From Prunella strophiata (taxonomy: Eukaryota > Chordata > Aves > Passeriformes > Prunellidae), in assembly GCA_036583965.1 (NCBI GenBank), contig JAZBQD010000014.1, positions 49,419,626 through 49,483,625 of the forward strand: DNA of 64,000 nt. The letters are read 5' to 3'. Of the stretch, positions 35,638-48,889 are shown piece by piece. Under the pieces are notes generated by a model. That model did not search any database and was not told the origin of the DNA. It was given only the letters and a program-made list of their open reading frames with translations. Numbering within the stretch: the first letter of the stretch is position 1; the number at the start of each line of letters is the position of its first letter. Made by a program: the position numbers and the translations under genes.

Positions 35638-38600
35638 GTTCATATTTTACTGGTAGATTATGGGAACACAGAATAACTAAACTCTTCTCAGTTCAGTTTG
35701 CTTTATGAGCTGCACAGCATTTAGTGCAATGTAGCTCCCTGGCTGCAGTTCTTATGTGCTAGGGCAATGATTAAAGCAATGAAATTTAGCAAATGCCCAG
35801 AGGGAATCTGTAAAAGACCAAGTAACTGAAGCCTTCTTTCCCAAGCCTTATCCAGTGCTTAATCACAAATCTATTTTTCTTTTTTTTTTTTTATCTAAGG
35901 TATTTTTTTCTAGTACAACTAATGAATTTCTAAGTACTTGATTGGTTCCTACAGTAAACCATGCATTCATTTTGCAAATGTGGTTGGGAAACAATGTATT
36001 AAAGCATTTTCTGGAGAAAGAGAAATTGTTCCTGATACTTTTTTATATCAAAAGGGGATTTTATTACTGCACATTTCAGCTAGCACATCTTACCAAAATT
36101 TACAGAATCTTTACTTGGCATTTAATTTAAATTGAAATGATTTTCATTTAAAGAAATTATTTATCTACATTCAAAAGCAAAAACAGTTATTTTAAAATAT
36201 AAATAGTGTTTGCAAATAATTCAGCACTTTCAGGTCTGTAATTTTATTCTGCAATTATTTCATGAACAATTTTTGATTTCTCTCTAAAATCTTTCTATAT
36301 ATCTAATTTTCTCATTATTGCATCCTATTTATAAACCACATCCACCCACTTAAAGTGTTCACTTTTTTTGAAAATAGCTTAGTTTTAAAGCCCTCACCAT
36401 TTCCTGATGTAATGTGTTAATATTATTCTTTAAATTTTCAACTTCAGGTCTGCATAATCCTTTTCAAAACATCCCAGAACTAACCAGTTAATTGTTTTGA
36501 AATTAATTCCATGTGTAGCAGGTACAAAACATTAGCAGTTTGCTCTGTAAGAGGAACACTTAATTCTTTTATATTCATTAGCATTTCAAACCCAAGTGAA
36601 TCTTTGATATCTTTTCCCCTCTTCCTCCTCTTTCCCCAGTAATTTGTTGGCATGTCACACTTGCTAAAGAGAAGCAGAGCGTTTGACTAAGAGACTTCTT
36701 CAGAGTATGGTTGTCTCACCCTTCTGAAAGGCTGACCCTAAATCAAGAGGCAATAAAGAGGACCCAAAATTGCAGAAGCTGCAAGTTGCAAATGGTAACG
36801 TGGAGTTTTTCCCCTAGGTGATGTGGATGGAGTTGAGTGATGGTGAGAAAGAGGCTGAGATGGTAAAAGGCAGAGATGGAAGGACAGGAACAGTTTTCAC
36901 AAGATCAAGACAATGCATACGGCTTTAAAACAGTGTGGTGCAAAAACTCAAATCCTTCTCTCTTTAGAAAAGAAATATTTCAGCTGGAGGGAAATTTTAT
37001 AGCACTTTTTCTTTTTAACTAAAATATCAAGTTTCCTTGCTGCACTCACGTCAAATTCCCATTGTAATGGTTTGGCATTAAAAAGAGTGGTGTCCTAGCA
37101 GATTTTCCTCAGAAGCAACAAATAGCAAAAGACACCTTGTGTGAGGTGGAACAGAAGCACAAAATAGCAAACCACTATGGGATATTTTCTGAAAAAGTAC
37201 TGCAAATATTGCCATTTAAAAAGAGGGGAACCCTGACCTGTCTTTAAGTTCATAGCCAGTTACATGCATTATTACTTTAATATCCAGATGTTTTCTATTT
37301 TAATCAGATTTTGATGATTTGATGCAATCTCTTTAGTGAAAATCTGGAGAATTAAAATCTGACACTGAGCTGCTTAAAACCTCAGCCCAGTTACTTGCTA
37401 GAAGAGTGACTAGAAACTTACTTTTTAAGATTTTAGTTTTGGTTTTTGCCTAGCAGAAAAAGAATTTTGTAGTTTCATGTCTTGTATATTTGGGGTTTGT
37501 AGAAATTGTGAAAACCCAATTTTACAGAGTGTTGCTCCACTGAAAAGACATCACAATGAATTTTAATAGCAAAATATATTAAAATATTTTTTGCATAAAC
37601 ATGTTATGACATGAATTTCATGAGCCTCAGAAGGGAACTACCTGTTCTTGGCTTCAGCTGATCTTGAGAACAGCAATAAAAGACAGTCTCCTGAAATACA
37701 ATAAATGTTATCCTGAAAAATTATAAATAAACATATTTTTCCCTTTTCCTATGGATCCAATAAGCTGGTGTAAAATACAGGCCTTGTGTTACACTTTGAA
37801 TCTGACAGTGAACCACAAGAAGGCAACGAATTTGGAAGTTGAGCCTTCCTCAAGGGCAGTTCCACTTGCATGATAACAGAACAGGTCTGCTTTCAAGGTC
37901 AGTTGGGCATACACCATTGTTTGCAGCTAATTTAGGATTCTGCTTTGTGACAGGTGCTGCCCTTAAGTTTGACAATGACTGCATTTGCAAAGGACCCACA
38001 TAAATGTTTGGAAAATGTAGATACTTGGCTTAGTAAGAGGTATCTGATTAGTGAATGAGACAGGAGCTACATTTAAAAATCAGGTTGTGAATAGAGAAGG
38101 GTCAATAAACAATTTTTTATTTATGGAAATTCTAAACCTGTATAGCTTCATGCTGATCTTTTTTCTATTTATAAGATATCATATGGTCAGTAATAAGGTG
38201 TGCAGTAGTATAGAATCTTCCATTCAAGAATCCTAAGTATTCAACAGATTAAGGTCACATCTTGATAGCACAAAACTGAAAATTCTGAACAGAAAAGCAG
38301 AAATCTAATAAATTCTAAACATTTCATTTGACTCAACATGGGAATAGAGCTCCAAATCCTGTATGTGAACCCTTTTGAATTTTAACATCCTTATAAAGAG
38401 AACCATTTTCATTTTCCTTCAGCTTCCTGTACAGAAATATGGAAGTCGATTCCTGTTAAATATTTCCAGTGTTAATAAATTCTGAACAAATTTCCTGCCT
38501 TTTTTTATAATTTTCTTAATTTATTATCTGGAAAACTAGCTTCAAAGAAAATTGAGTTTTATTTAAGGGCTTAAACTTTGTTTAGTAAAATACAACTCTG

Positions 38601-40613
38601 TACTCTGTCTCTTCTTTCCATGCTCTGTATAATTTTGCATTTCCAAAGGATTTTATGTACTGTGTACAGTTCCATGCTTCAGAACTCAGGCACATAAGCA
38701 ATAGATAAGGGTTTTCCTAATGAATAGCATAGGTATGGAAATCCCTCTCACTTTTGCTTTTTATGTGTCATTAGGGCTGCTAGGAAGACTGAAAGCATTG
38801 TTCAGTTCCAGTTTCAATGTCAGTGTTATTTTTCTGGTTGTGGATTCTTAAAACACTCTTTTAGCACTGAAGCATCTAAGAAATGTTAGCTGCATTCTTG
38901 CTGTATGATGAACCTGCACACACAGCTTGTCATGTAGTCATGAATGTAGTGTCTAGTACAGCACTTTCTAAACTGCAGTAATTAATTTTTCACTTAAATT
39001 CAGTTACATTACATCACTGCTGCTGTCACAGTTACCTTCTATTGCTTCCCTTTTTTCCATTTATCATGAGGACAGCCAAGGATCCTTTTGCGGAATTCTG
39101 TATTGGGCCCTTTGTGATAAGGGCAATTTACCATGCTTCTCAGCATTATGCAAGAACTCATTCTTCAGTATTTTGGCTGTTAGGAAAATATTGTATATGA
39201 GACAAATTTATTGTCTACAATATCTCTGTAAAAATTAAAAATGAGAAAAAATTAAATACTATTAATAAAAAAGTACAGCATCTGTTTATACTGTTCTCTG
39301 AACAAAGCATAACAAAACCCTAGCTGCATGCTGCTATCAGGTTTTTAAAGGACAGTTCTTGCTCTGTCCTTGCTCAAATAACAGCCTTGCATGACAGCAA
39401 AATCACAGCAGCCGGACTGTAAGCAAGAGCTTAATAATGTGTATTGTCCTGTGGTTTCTAATCTGCCATGGTTCAGATTAGTTTTAAGAACATATCAAAG
39501 TAAATTACAATAGCATTCCTAGGATTTTTTTTAATTTGTTTGTACGCTGTTAAAATGCTTTAATTGGTTTCAGAAATCTGTTGACATAAATTAATTCAAT
39601 TCGTTATGAGGCTTCTAAGAATAGACTGAATTACCTTGTACATTTCTATAGTTAAGCACGGGACGTTATAGAGTGAATACATGAAATACTTATTTTGCAG
39701 CTTACTAGGCAAAAGCTTTGTATTGCAGGCACACACACATTGTCTGTGCACCTTAGAGGGTTGCATGTATTATGAATTAATAAAAAACAGTAAAGACTTG
39801 TTTTGTATTGAAATGCCAAACAATCTGGGGCAAACTGCAAAATATAAACTGAAACCTATAATGAAGGCTCTAGTCCAACTCACAGTTTCTGCTCCAGTCA
39901 AATTGTAGCATAATTTAAACAGAAAACTGGTGCAGTACATTCAGAGGAATTTCCATTAGATCTCTGCTATGACTGGGAGGTTTATCTGGTAGGTGACTTC
40001 CCAGACAGTGCCTGCTGTAGTGTCCCAAGTTAACAGCTTTGAAAAGAAGCCCAGCAACAAAAGATTCTCACTTGTACTGCACATATGTGGTAAAAGCAGC
40101 ATTGGGACTTCCCTAGGATATAAATATAACTGGAGGATGGCTGGGGATGGCAGAATGCCAGTAAATTTTGCTTCCCTAGTCTCAGAGTACTGGGTTGTGC
40201 CATGATGGTAATTGAACTAGTACCAGAAAGGAACCTTTCAGATTTTCAGTATACCTAAATAGAACTCATTCACATCCAAATTAATAACCCCAAGCAAAAT
40301 ATTTGTCAGAAAAATGCAAATCCACTTAAGATCTAAGGTTATTTTTGCATTTTTTGAAGCTCAGTATTTCTCTTCCAACAGAAACTGCTGCTAAGGCTGC
40401 TTATTTTTAAAGCAAAAAATGGGAAAGCTTTTGAAAAACATGAAAACACAATTCTTCAAAAGCATGCTTGTTTTCCCCAGCAAATAGGAAAATATGAACC
40501 ACTCTCCCATTCCTCCAGCTGAAAGCCTGCAGCCCTTTTAACACGGTGCTGTGCTCTCTGATGCTCTTTTGGTCTGTGTGCAGGGTGGGCAGGCGTGATA
40601 TGACCCTCCCAGG
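35638..40613. other. Unique AT-rich non-coding DNA
   Basis: Nothing recognised over about 5 kb apart from short A/T runs. Open frames are 82 codons or fewer without motifs. Occasional splice-like words occur (for example GTGAGTG on the minus strand near 37048) but are not paired into credible exons. Confidence 0.5.
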
Positions 40614-41206
40614 GGCAGATAAATTTTTTGGGTTAGAAGGGACCTTAAATATCATCTAATTCCAACACCAGCAAGGACACCTTCCATTAGACCAAGCTGC
40701 TCAGAACCACATACAGCCTGGCCTTGAGCACTGCCAGGGATGGGCCAGCCACAGCTTCTCTGGGCAGCCTGTGCCAGGGCCTCACCACCCTCACAGCAAA
40801 GAATTGCTCCCGAGTATCCAATCTAAAACTACCCTCTGTCAGTTTAAAGCCATTCCCCCTTGTCCTGTCACTACTTGTCCTTGTATAAAGTCTGTCTCTA
40901 GCTTTCTTTTAAGCCCCATTTAGGAACTGAAAGGCAGTCTCCCTAGAGCCTTCTCTTCTCCAGTCTGAGCAACCCCAACTCTCTCAGCATGTCTTCATAG
41001 GCAAGGTGCTCCAGCCCTCTGAGCATCTTAATGACCCTCCTTTGGCCTCAATCTGACAGATCCACATCCTTCTTGTGCTGGCATCCACAGAGCTGGATGC
41101 AGTTCTCCAGGTGGGGTCTCATGAGAGCAGAGTAGAGGAGGAGATTCACCTGCCTCAAACTGCTGGTCCCACTTCATTGGTACAGCCCAGGAAACAGCTG
41201 GCTAGC
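40614..41206 (-). mobile_element. CR1 LINE, 5'-truncated, largest copy in the window
   Basis: The sequence reads as the reverse complement of the CR1 3' region. Starting from the 3' tip it has GGGTTAGAAGGGACCTTAAA, then CTAATTCCAACACC, AGCACTGCCAGGGATGGG, TCTGGGCAGCCTGTGCCAGG, GCCATTCCCCCTTGTCCTGT, CTTCTCCAGTCTGAGCAACC, TTGGCCTCAATCTGACAGAT and AGTTCTCCAGGTGGGGTCTC, ending near CCCAGGAAACAGCTGGCTAG. The element runs right to left, is about 590 bp long and is truncated at about 41206. The terminal octamer repeats at the 3' tip are eroded. It carries only the 3'-terminal region, so it cannot move by itself. Short open frames inside it are not genes. Confidence 0.94.
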
Positions 41207-44200
41207 TCAGGATATGCTTGGCAAGCAGGTAGAAAAGTCATTCCAAGGAGAATTACAGATCAGCTCAGATAAGACCCTAGATCTCAGGAATGGAGGAAGA
41301 ATCCCAGTGATCTCCAGAGTCACCAGTTTCAGAACCTATTCTGCCAGCTCTTACTGGAAGGCAATTTCCGAGGGTGAATCGAATGGAGGCAACTAACAGC
41401 ACTGCAAAACAGTCAGTCCCAGATCTGTCTTCCCAGGATAGATGTAGAAAAATAGAAGGCTGCCAGGCTCAGAGCTCACCTGCTCCAGGATGTGAATGGC
41501 TGCAACATCTAGTGCTGAGATTTGTGCTGATTGCAGGGGGACACAGAAGTCTGCAGCTTGTTGAGCCACACACTGAGCCCAAGGCTTTAATGTACGGTGT
41601 GTATATATAGCTGTCAACTTACTTTTCAAAGAAGTTATGGGGGAAGCTATGGAGTCTTTAAAAATGGGTAGAGAAGTCTCCTGCATTGAGGGATAGGTAT
41701 GAGGAAGACTCCCTGTGAGGATAAGAACTGCTAGCAGAAAAAGCCACTGTAATTTTCAACGTGAAATTGAACATGGCATCTTTCTTAACAGCTTGAGCAT
41801 TAGAAGTCCGGGGGATGAGTGCAGGGAGGCTGGTGTGTCACCTGAAAACTGGTGATATACTCTGAAGGTCTTCAGAAAGGCCTGAATGGTTCCATGAGAT
41901 GATTTTTGGCACTTCATGGTCTTCAGATTCCTTTTACAGCCATCAAAATATTCTGAAGAATGCTGTATTTAGAGAAACAGAGGCTGTTTCAAAGGGACTA
42001 ATTATCAAATATGCTGTTTTCCCTGAAGCCTGTTTCAGTTCATGATGCTCTTTGGGGACCAGAAGAACCTACATGTGAGGTTTAAATATAACTGCAGCCA
42101 CATTCTCCAGGTTCTTCTTTGGGGAGTGAATGAAACTGCTTCAGAGAGGCAGGTGTATTCTCCTAGGACCAAACAGAGCATTTGAAGGGGAATAAGTAAT
42201 TCTGCTGTCCTCTAAGTGTTTTACAGCCCTGTTTCTTTTGAGTTAAGGCTATTTGAGACAGAGAAGCTGGTAAGAAAAAAGTCTTTAAATATTTGTGGAA
42301 AGGCTTTATGGGAGGAGTATTCTTTGTCAGATTTTATTTTGGTCACTAAAACTGTGAATTTCAGGAAAATTAAAAGACTTGAGACATTTATCCACACCAT
42401 CTTATTGAGAGTTTAGGCAGCTTTGAAATCAAGGTTACATAGATGCAAGGCAAGGAGTGGCTCCAGGACATTCTTTCATCAACTATAATGATATCTGAAA
42501 AGATAGGGAAAAAAGAAAATATGATGTTGATAGACCCAAGTTCACCACTTTCTTCAAGTTATTCTAGGTTCTTCATGGGTTATCAGTTTCCAAAATAAAG
42601 CTGAATTCTTCTATGTAAAACATATTGGTCTAAAATATTTAAATGGAGAAAATAGAAGAGTGATTTGTAGCTATGTGAAGACAGGAGAGAACTGAAATAA
42701 AATCTGTTGCTTTCAGCAAGGTATTCTAATCCAGCTCATTGCTGTGCCTCAAAATCTTTATCATGCTCAAGTTTCTACAAGGCAATTAAGAAACTATTAT
42801 CAAAAAGAATCATGTGCTGAAGCCATGTTATTTGAGTGTTCAGAACCCAGCTTTATAATTAAATGCTACTTGCACATGATCTATGCAGTGTCTGTCCTGC
42901 TAACAAATCAATACAATTATAGCAAAATGTTTAAGTGAATCATATGAAAGTTCAAATGGATTCTGAGAAAGCAACTTGAAATCATATTTGGGGTTTTTTT
43001 TTTTTCTGTTTTTCTTACTCTAATGTTGAAAACACCCACGTATTATTTTGTGATTTTAAGTTTTATAGGAAAAAAAGTGAAATGCATCTCAAACTACAAA
43101 GTAATTTGGGTTTAATATATGTACATTTACTATAAGGGCATTTACATTTTAAAAACTGTAATTCTTTTCACTATACAGTGAAGAGAGTTTAGATTATAAG
43201 AACTTTATACAAAGCTTTAATACAAAAAAGTCTTTCTATTGTGAAGCTCTGATGTGATTTATTCTTGTTTTGAAGGCTCTAAAACAAATCATACTTTGAA
43301 CTTTTTATCCTTCCTGACTGCTCTATGTGCTGGCAGGGCACTGTGCTCATTTCAGCTGGAATATTTCATAATGGTTGTTCAGTGCAAACAAGGAAAAGCC
43401 TTTACCAAAGTATTTCATTTTAAGGACTAGTGCAGTAAAAAATAAATTATCTACTCACAGCTGAAAGGAAACTTTTCAAAGAAAAGGCAAATTTTGCTGT
43501 ACTTAGGACACCCAGTACAATGCTGGTCTTCCTGTGATCTGTGTAAATTAGGAGAAATTTCACTGCCACTGAAGCTGCACAAGTTGGCAAGTTGTTTCAA
43601 GATCAGACTTATTATGATGAACAGTAACACATTAAAGTTAATGATGACATTTCACTTGACATTTGGTGGTTTATGGTTTCTCATTCAGGCCATTCCAGAT
43701 AGTCTGTATCAATGGATGTGGTAAAGGGTAAAGAAGACTCTAGGAATTGTGATACTTGTAAAGGTCACCATGATTTCTCTGCATATTGAGGAACATTTGT
43801 TTAAATGAAATGCACTGTTATAGAACATCCTTTGGATATTGGGACCTACATAATTTCTGATATACTGTTTAGATTATGCTTTCCAGTGAGATGAATATTT
43901 GAGCAATACATTTTTCCTTCCTAAGCTGAGAGGCACTAGCTATCTTTCTGCTTGTATTTTTCTATCTTTACATAAGCCATCACTTTCAATGCAAAGTCTC
44001 ATTAAGTCCACCCTAAAACTTGAAAAAAAAACAGTATCTCCTTATTATGAAACCTACATTCAAAGGCATCAAGCAATCGAATTCTTTCTTGAACAACCAT
44101 ATAGATAGCATTTAAATCTTAACATATACTGAGTCCTGAACAAGATCTTTTGTTTGGACAACATGTAAACTAGTCTGGATACAAATCAATAGTCTATATC

Positions 44201-47120
44201 CTCTTATTATATTTCTGGAGGTGTGACAGGCATAAAACAAAAATGCAGGCATTCCTGCCACATGCTAGGAGCTCTTTTGCATATGTGACAGCACAAGGTT
44301 ATATAATTAAATTCTTTTTCCATAATTTTTTTGTGTGACAGAAGATAAAGAAAAAAAGATGAAGTGTAGAGTAACAAAACAACCTGTCCAGTTTAAGTGT
44401 GATAAAGAATATTCTGTATCTAGTTTATAAAATGCCCTGGATGAGTTATTCTCATGGCAAAGAGGTAGCCTGGAGGACACAGAGTGGGTAAACCTGAATT
44501 AGTGTACAGTGTTATCACTGAATTAATTTTGAAGTGAAATCTGCTGATAATTCTGAGGGATGAATATGTCTCCCCTTCTTTCCAGAGAAGTCCACCTTGC
44601 AGACAGTAATGCAACAGTCACAGCTAGGAGAGTCAGCAAGACTCTGACCCTATATTCATGTAAACTCAACCCATATTTCCAAAGTGAGGATATCTTATTA
44701 AGGCCTAAGTATAGTTACTCAGCCACAGGATGTGGAATCCCCTCTTCTGAGTAAAAATCAGGTTTCCTTTTCTCTGACAAGGTTTCAGTGTAAGTTTGTA
44801 TTTCTCTTTTATTAGTTTTTCAGCTCTCCTGTTGATCTTAAATCTTTCTGTAGAAGCTGCTGACAAGAATTCAGTGGTTAGTTACCCAGCCTTAGCATAT
44901 GACTTTGCATTGCTTCAGGGCCCATATTGCTGCGTGTAAAAAAAATGTGAATTTCTCTCTTGTTAATATTATCACTAGTAGGGAAAGTTCTTAATCTGTT
45001 TAAGAACAGCAAATAACATCATGGAAAGGTCTTATTTCGGGCAGAAACTTTGAACTAGGAAGAGTTGTGTGCATATTATTTTCTTATTTTGAAGCTGAAG
45101 GACCTTGTATAGAAGAAAAAGAAGTGATTGCACCAGCTGATTTTTCTAAAGGGAAATGTCAACACTCTTGGTGGTTGCCGTGTACCAAGAACAAAAAGTT
45201 TCTTCTTATCTCCAAAAGTGCTGGAAATGCATTTCCTTAACTTTTTTTTTGTGGTTTAATGTTCCACTGAGTGTTCCTTTTTGTTGAAGAAAGGAGCACA
45301 ACTTGAGGACTTTGATCATTCTGCCTTTACAGGATGATCACCATGGACCATTCACAGAACTGTTAATATTGTTGTTCAAACATGATAATGTTTTACCTCC
45401 TTTGCCAGGTTGCTGCAATAATTTTCTCTGCAAGTGAGGTGAGGATTTCTTTTCCCTTTGTGTTATTCCTCCTGCAAGAAGACAATTGCATGCCACAGTA
45501 ACTGCATGAGGCCTTTGGCTTTCCTGTTGCTTTCACTTGTTCTGATTATTCCTTGAGATGTATGGGAGGACATGTGATGGACCTTTTCCCTAGGATGTTT
45601 TATTGAAAAGAAAAGAGCATTAAGCTGCAGACTATCTAAAGACTTTTAAGCTCAGTCTTTAATGTCAGACTGGGTTAATTATTGGACATTCATCTCTTCA
45701 GCTGTTTATCTGCAGTATCTTTTGCTTTCTCAACATTTAGACAGATTGTGGGTAATTCTTCATGTGCTTTATCACATGACACTCCAGACTGTGACAAGCA
45801 AGTCATTCTATTACTTCCAAGTGCTCTTGCTGATAATTCCAGCCTGCTTTTTGGCATACATACCCAGACCAACTGCTGTCTTCCAGCTCTCTTTTGCAAT
45901 GTCAATTTTAAACTTTCGATTTCATTTGCTTCTTATTTACTTCTATATCATAGCTTACTAGTATTTCACTGAATATTGTAAATTCTATTATTGCCCACTA
46001 GTGTTTTTCGTTTATTTAGGAGTTTTAGTCTAGGCAGGACCCAAAAAATTGTTTTATATTACTTAATGACTTCATAGCATTAGTCACAATCTCTTTATTA
46101 TATTTTCAATGCCATTGTTTTGTACTATATTGTGTTTTGTGTACTGTTATGCCTTTTTTAATGTTTTTTCTCCTGATTATATATCTCAGCAGAGAGAAAA
46201 ACAACTACCAAATTTGTAAATATTTTTGCTATAAATCTATTTACATGGACATTAAAACTACATAGGTATAGGTATAGGATAAAGATCAAAGTAGATTTCT
46301 TGCTTGTGACTTAGGATGTGCAAAAAACTGTGGAAAATCAAATTCACTAATATTGTGTGTGGATATCAGAATGGAAGGCATTCTGAGTCTCAGCAATTGT
46401 GCTAATATTGTCTATGCTTACATAATATTTATTCATTAGGAATTTGATTGTTGTTACGTGCTATTGGAAGAATTATAATATGAAAATTATTTGCTTCCAT
46501 TACCAATAAAGACTGTATTTTGTAAAAGAGCCCAAGGCAAGAAGCCTTGGAACTGTATTTTTTTGGGAAACATTGGAGAATTCTGTAGTATTCTTAAGTC
46601 GTGAGACTCCACTTTTTGTTTAAATACAGTATAGAAAATAAGTGTAACTGAAATAATTGTCAGATTATAATCTAAAAATCTAAATTTTACTGCAAGCTCC
46701 TGGCATACACAGATGTAGAAAAAGAGCTATTTAGAAGGCAAAAGAAACCCACTGTTCCCTCTTAAAGGAAATGTGTTGCAAAACAATTACATTTTAACAT
46801 CTTTTCTAGGATTAGATAGCACACTGGAAAACTGAAAATGCCCTTGCGTGATAAGACTGCTTCACTCCATGTAACTGCACTTCAGTATTGGAAACAGTAA
46901 TTCCATCTAGTGACAGGTCACATTGCACACAAATACATCTTTCAAAATAAAATAATTTTTAAAGTATTAATTTCTAGAAAAGACCTTTTTTTTGACAATT
47001 GACCCTAACTATCATATTTTTCCTTGTTTTGTCTGTTTGGGTTTTTCTAAATGTTGCTAAGACAATATGCTTCTATTTTTCTCTGGTGACTGAAGCATTT
47101 ATGGAGATTTATTTATTTAT
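41207..47120. other. Unique non-coding DNA
   Basis: No further CR1 sequence is recognised beyond 41206. From 41207 to about 41620 the DNA remains GC-richer, with three overlapping open frames on both strands, but carries no repeat family or domain I know. The rest is AT-rich. A 99-codon hydrophobic plus-strand frame at 45662-45961 overlaps a second frame and looks like chance. Confidence 0.45.
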
Positions 47121-47141
47121 CCACCAGCCCTGAGCTGGTGG
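47121..47141. other. Perfect 8-bp hairpin with 5-nt loop
   Basis: CCACCAGC and GCTGGTGG are exact inverted repeats separated by CCTGA. No T-run follows and this is vertebrate DNA, so it is not called a terminator. No function is inferred. Confidence 0.8.
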
Positions 47142-47579
47142 ATTTGCTATCCAGCTCAGTAGGGTAGAAACTCACATCCTTACAGCCTGAGGGTCTGGGT
47201 TCATGGCTAACTAGAAATTCCCAAGGCTTCCTGAGAAGCATAAATACAATCTTAATGCAGGTACAGACAGCCACTAGTTATTGGTCACACCTTAAACAGA
47301 ATGGCTTGTGGCATTCATTTTCATTAATTTTTAGCCTTTTTTTAGGATGGGGTACCATATGTTCATGCAGAGGAAAAAATTGTTGTTTAATGACCTGTGA
47401 TTTCTTGTTAAATGATAATGTGGAGAACATTGAAAACACAGTATTGGCATAAAATATTCAAAACATAAATTGCCCCAAATCTCTTAAAGACTTATCACAA
47501 GTGCAAAATAAAGATCTTATTGTTTCTGGGCAGAACTTCCAGTTACTACATACCTTCCATGCCTTCTCCCTCTTCAGGC
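47142..47579. other. Unique non-coding DNA
   Basis: Nothing recognised. Confidence 0.5.
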
Positions 47580-48010
47580 CAGGCCCCTCACACCCTTTCA
47601 CACTGTTAGAAAACCATGGTGCCAGCTCCAGCTCACCCTTGACAACTTTCCTCTTTCATCTGCCCAGGGCACAGCTGCCCAAACTGCCTGCAAGAATAAG
47701 GATTCCTGCTCTTTAGGGCAGTAGCAGTCAGTTCTGCCTGCACCTGTGGCAATCCAGCTCTCCCAGGTATCCCATTTAACCACCCTGCCCTGCCTCCTCC
47801 TCCTCCTTGGAGAGGGCTGTCCAGTGGAAAGTCCCCCTGCATGGCTCCCAGCTGGCAGCTCCCAGGCCCACAGCACACTCTCCTGGCATCAGGGAGGTCC
47901 AACATGAAATAATCTCCCTTGGCCACATGGCACCACAAGCAAGAGATGGCCTGCCATTGGTACCTGGCACACCTGGTACACCAGGTACCAGTGGTACCTG
48001 GCACACGAGC
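47580..48010. other. GC-richer island with overlapping open frames
   Basis: A block of clearly higher GC content than its surroundings carries the longest open frame of the window (128 codons, minus strand, 47633-48019), another 92-codon and a 78-codon minus frame, and 71- and 76-codon plus frames. Several frames being open on both strands at once is what GC-rich, stop-poor DNA does, so none is called as a gene. The right end (about 47957-48005) is a 9-bp periodic sequence annotated separately. It may be an unrecognised mobile element or an old exon cluster. I can show neither. Confidence 0.4.
47957..48005. repeat. 9-bp periodic minisatellite-like, partly palindromic sequence
   Basis: The words GGTACCTGGCACAC (twice, about 35 bp apart), ACCTGGTACACCAGGT (a near-perfect palindrome) and ACCAGTGGTACC repeat a NNNACCNGG-like 9-mer about five times. 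Because the unit is three codons long and near-palindromic, both strands read as Pro-Gly-rich triplets (PGTPGTPGTSG on plus, GVPGVPGTNGRP on minus). This resembles collagen Gly-X-Y but is too short and lacks exon boundaries. Confidence 0.7.
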
Positions 48011-48889
48011 AAACAGCAATCACATAGCAGGGGTTGAATGTTAAGTTGAAATTTTATATTTCATGTTAACTTAACCCTCATATAAAACACAAGGTCACAC
48101 TGTGCTGTCAGAATAATTTAATTTTCAAGAGATTTCTGCCTTTTGAAAGCAGCTTGTTTAGTGATCAGTCATTGCATTTTGCAATGATTACATGAGTATC
48201 TGTGTTCCTGTCCTCTGTGAACCACTCTTCAACCCTCAGGGAAAAGGTGAAGATCTTTTTCTGATTGATGGTATATATAATAAGAGTTTTAAAATACCAT
48301 TTCAGCACGTCATTGAAAAATCTAGGCCTATTCACCTTTGGCTCAGGGCTCAAATGAAGCAATAATAGATCTTGGTTAAATCCTGAGATTTCTTTCTTTG
48401 CATTCATATTATTTTTTTAGTGCTAAGTAAACTCTTTAAGTAATAGAAAATTAGTCTTCTTCAGAAAATAGGAACTTCAGATGGTAAATGGGGAGCAGGC
48501 AGACAAGTCTCAGGAGTCAAACCAGCACATCTATGTGGAGAAAATGTGACTGAAATTGAGAAAGGCTCAGGACTACCTCAAGCAGCAATGTCTTTTACTG
48601 CCCTTGTGACAAGCTGCCCAAATATTATCAATGCTTCTAAAAAAAACTCTGTTTGCATAAACTGGATGGAGGCTTTAGTTTATCAGGTGAATTCTCCCCA
48701 GACTGTTTGTTTTGAACAACTCAGTCCAAGTCACATCTCCTCTTCTCTGACAATAGTTCCTCTGTGTTACCCCACCAAATCATGAGTGGCTCCATCCAGC
48801 AGCTAGAAGTCCTCTGCAAATGACTCCATGGTGAAGACCATGGGATCAGGCAGCAAGAAAACTTTCTCTCCGTGGAGGTGGGATGCACT
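48011..48889. other. Unique non-coding DNA
   Basis: No gene or element recognised. Two 79-80-codon open frames without motifs are present. Confidence 0.5.

Noticed and set aside
45395..45440. 31-bp minus-strand segment between CACTTGCAG and GTAAAACA
   Set aside because: It is very short, with no phase partner. Such site pairs occur often by chance.
45662..45972. Two overlapping hydrophobic plus-strand frames of 96-99 codons
   Set aside because: T-rich DNA gives Leu/Phe-rich peptides in several frames at once. No transmembrane family or splice boundary is recognised.
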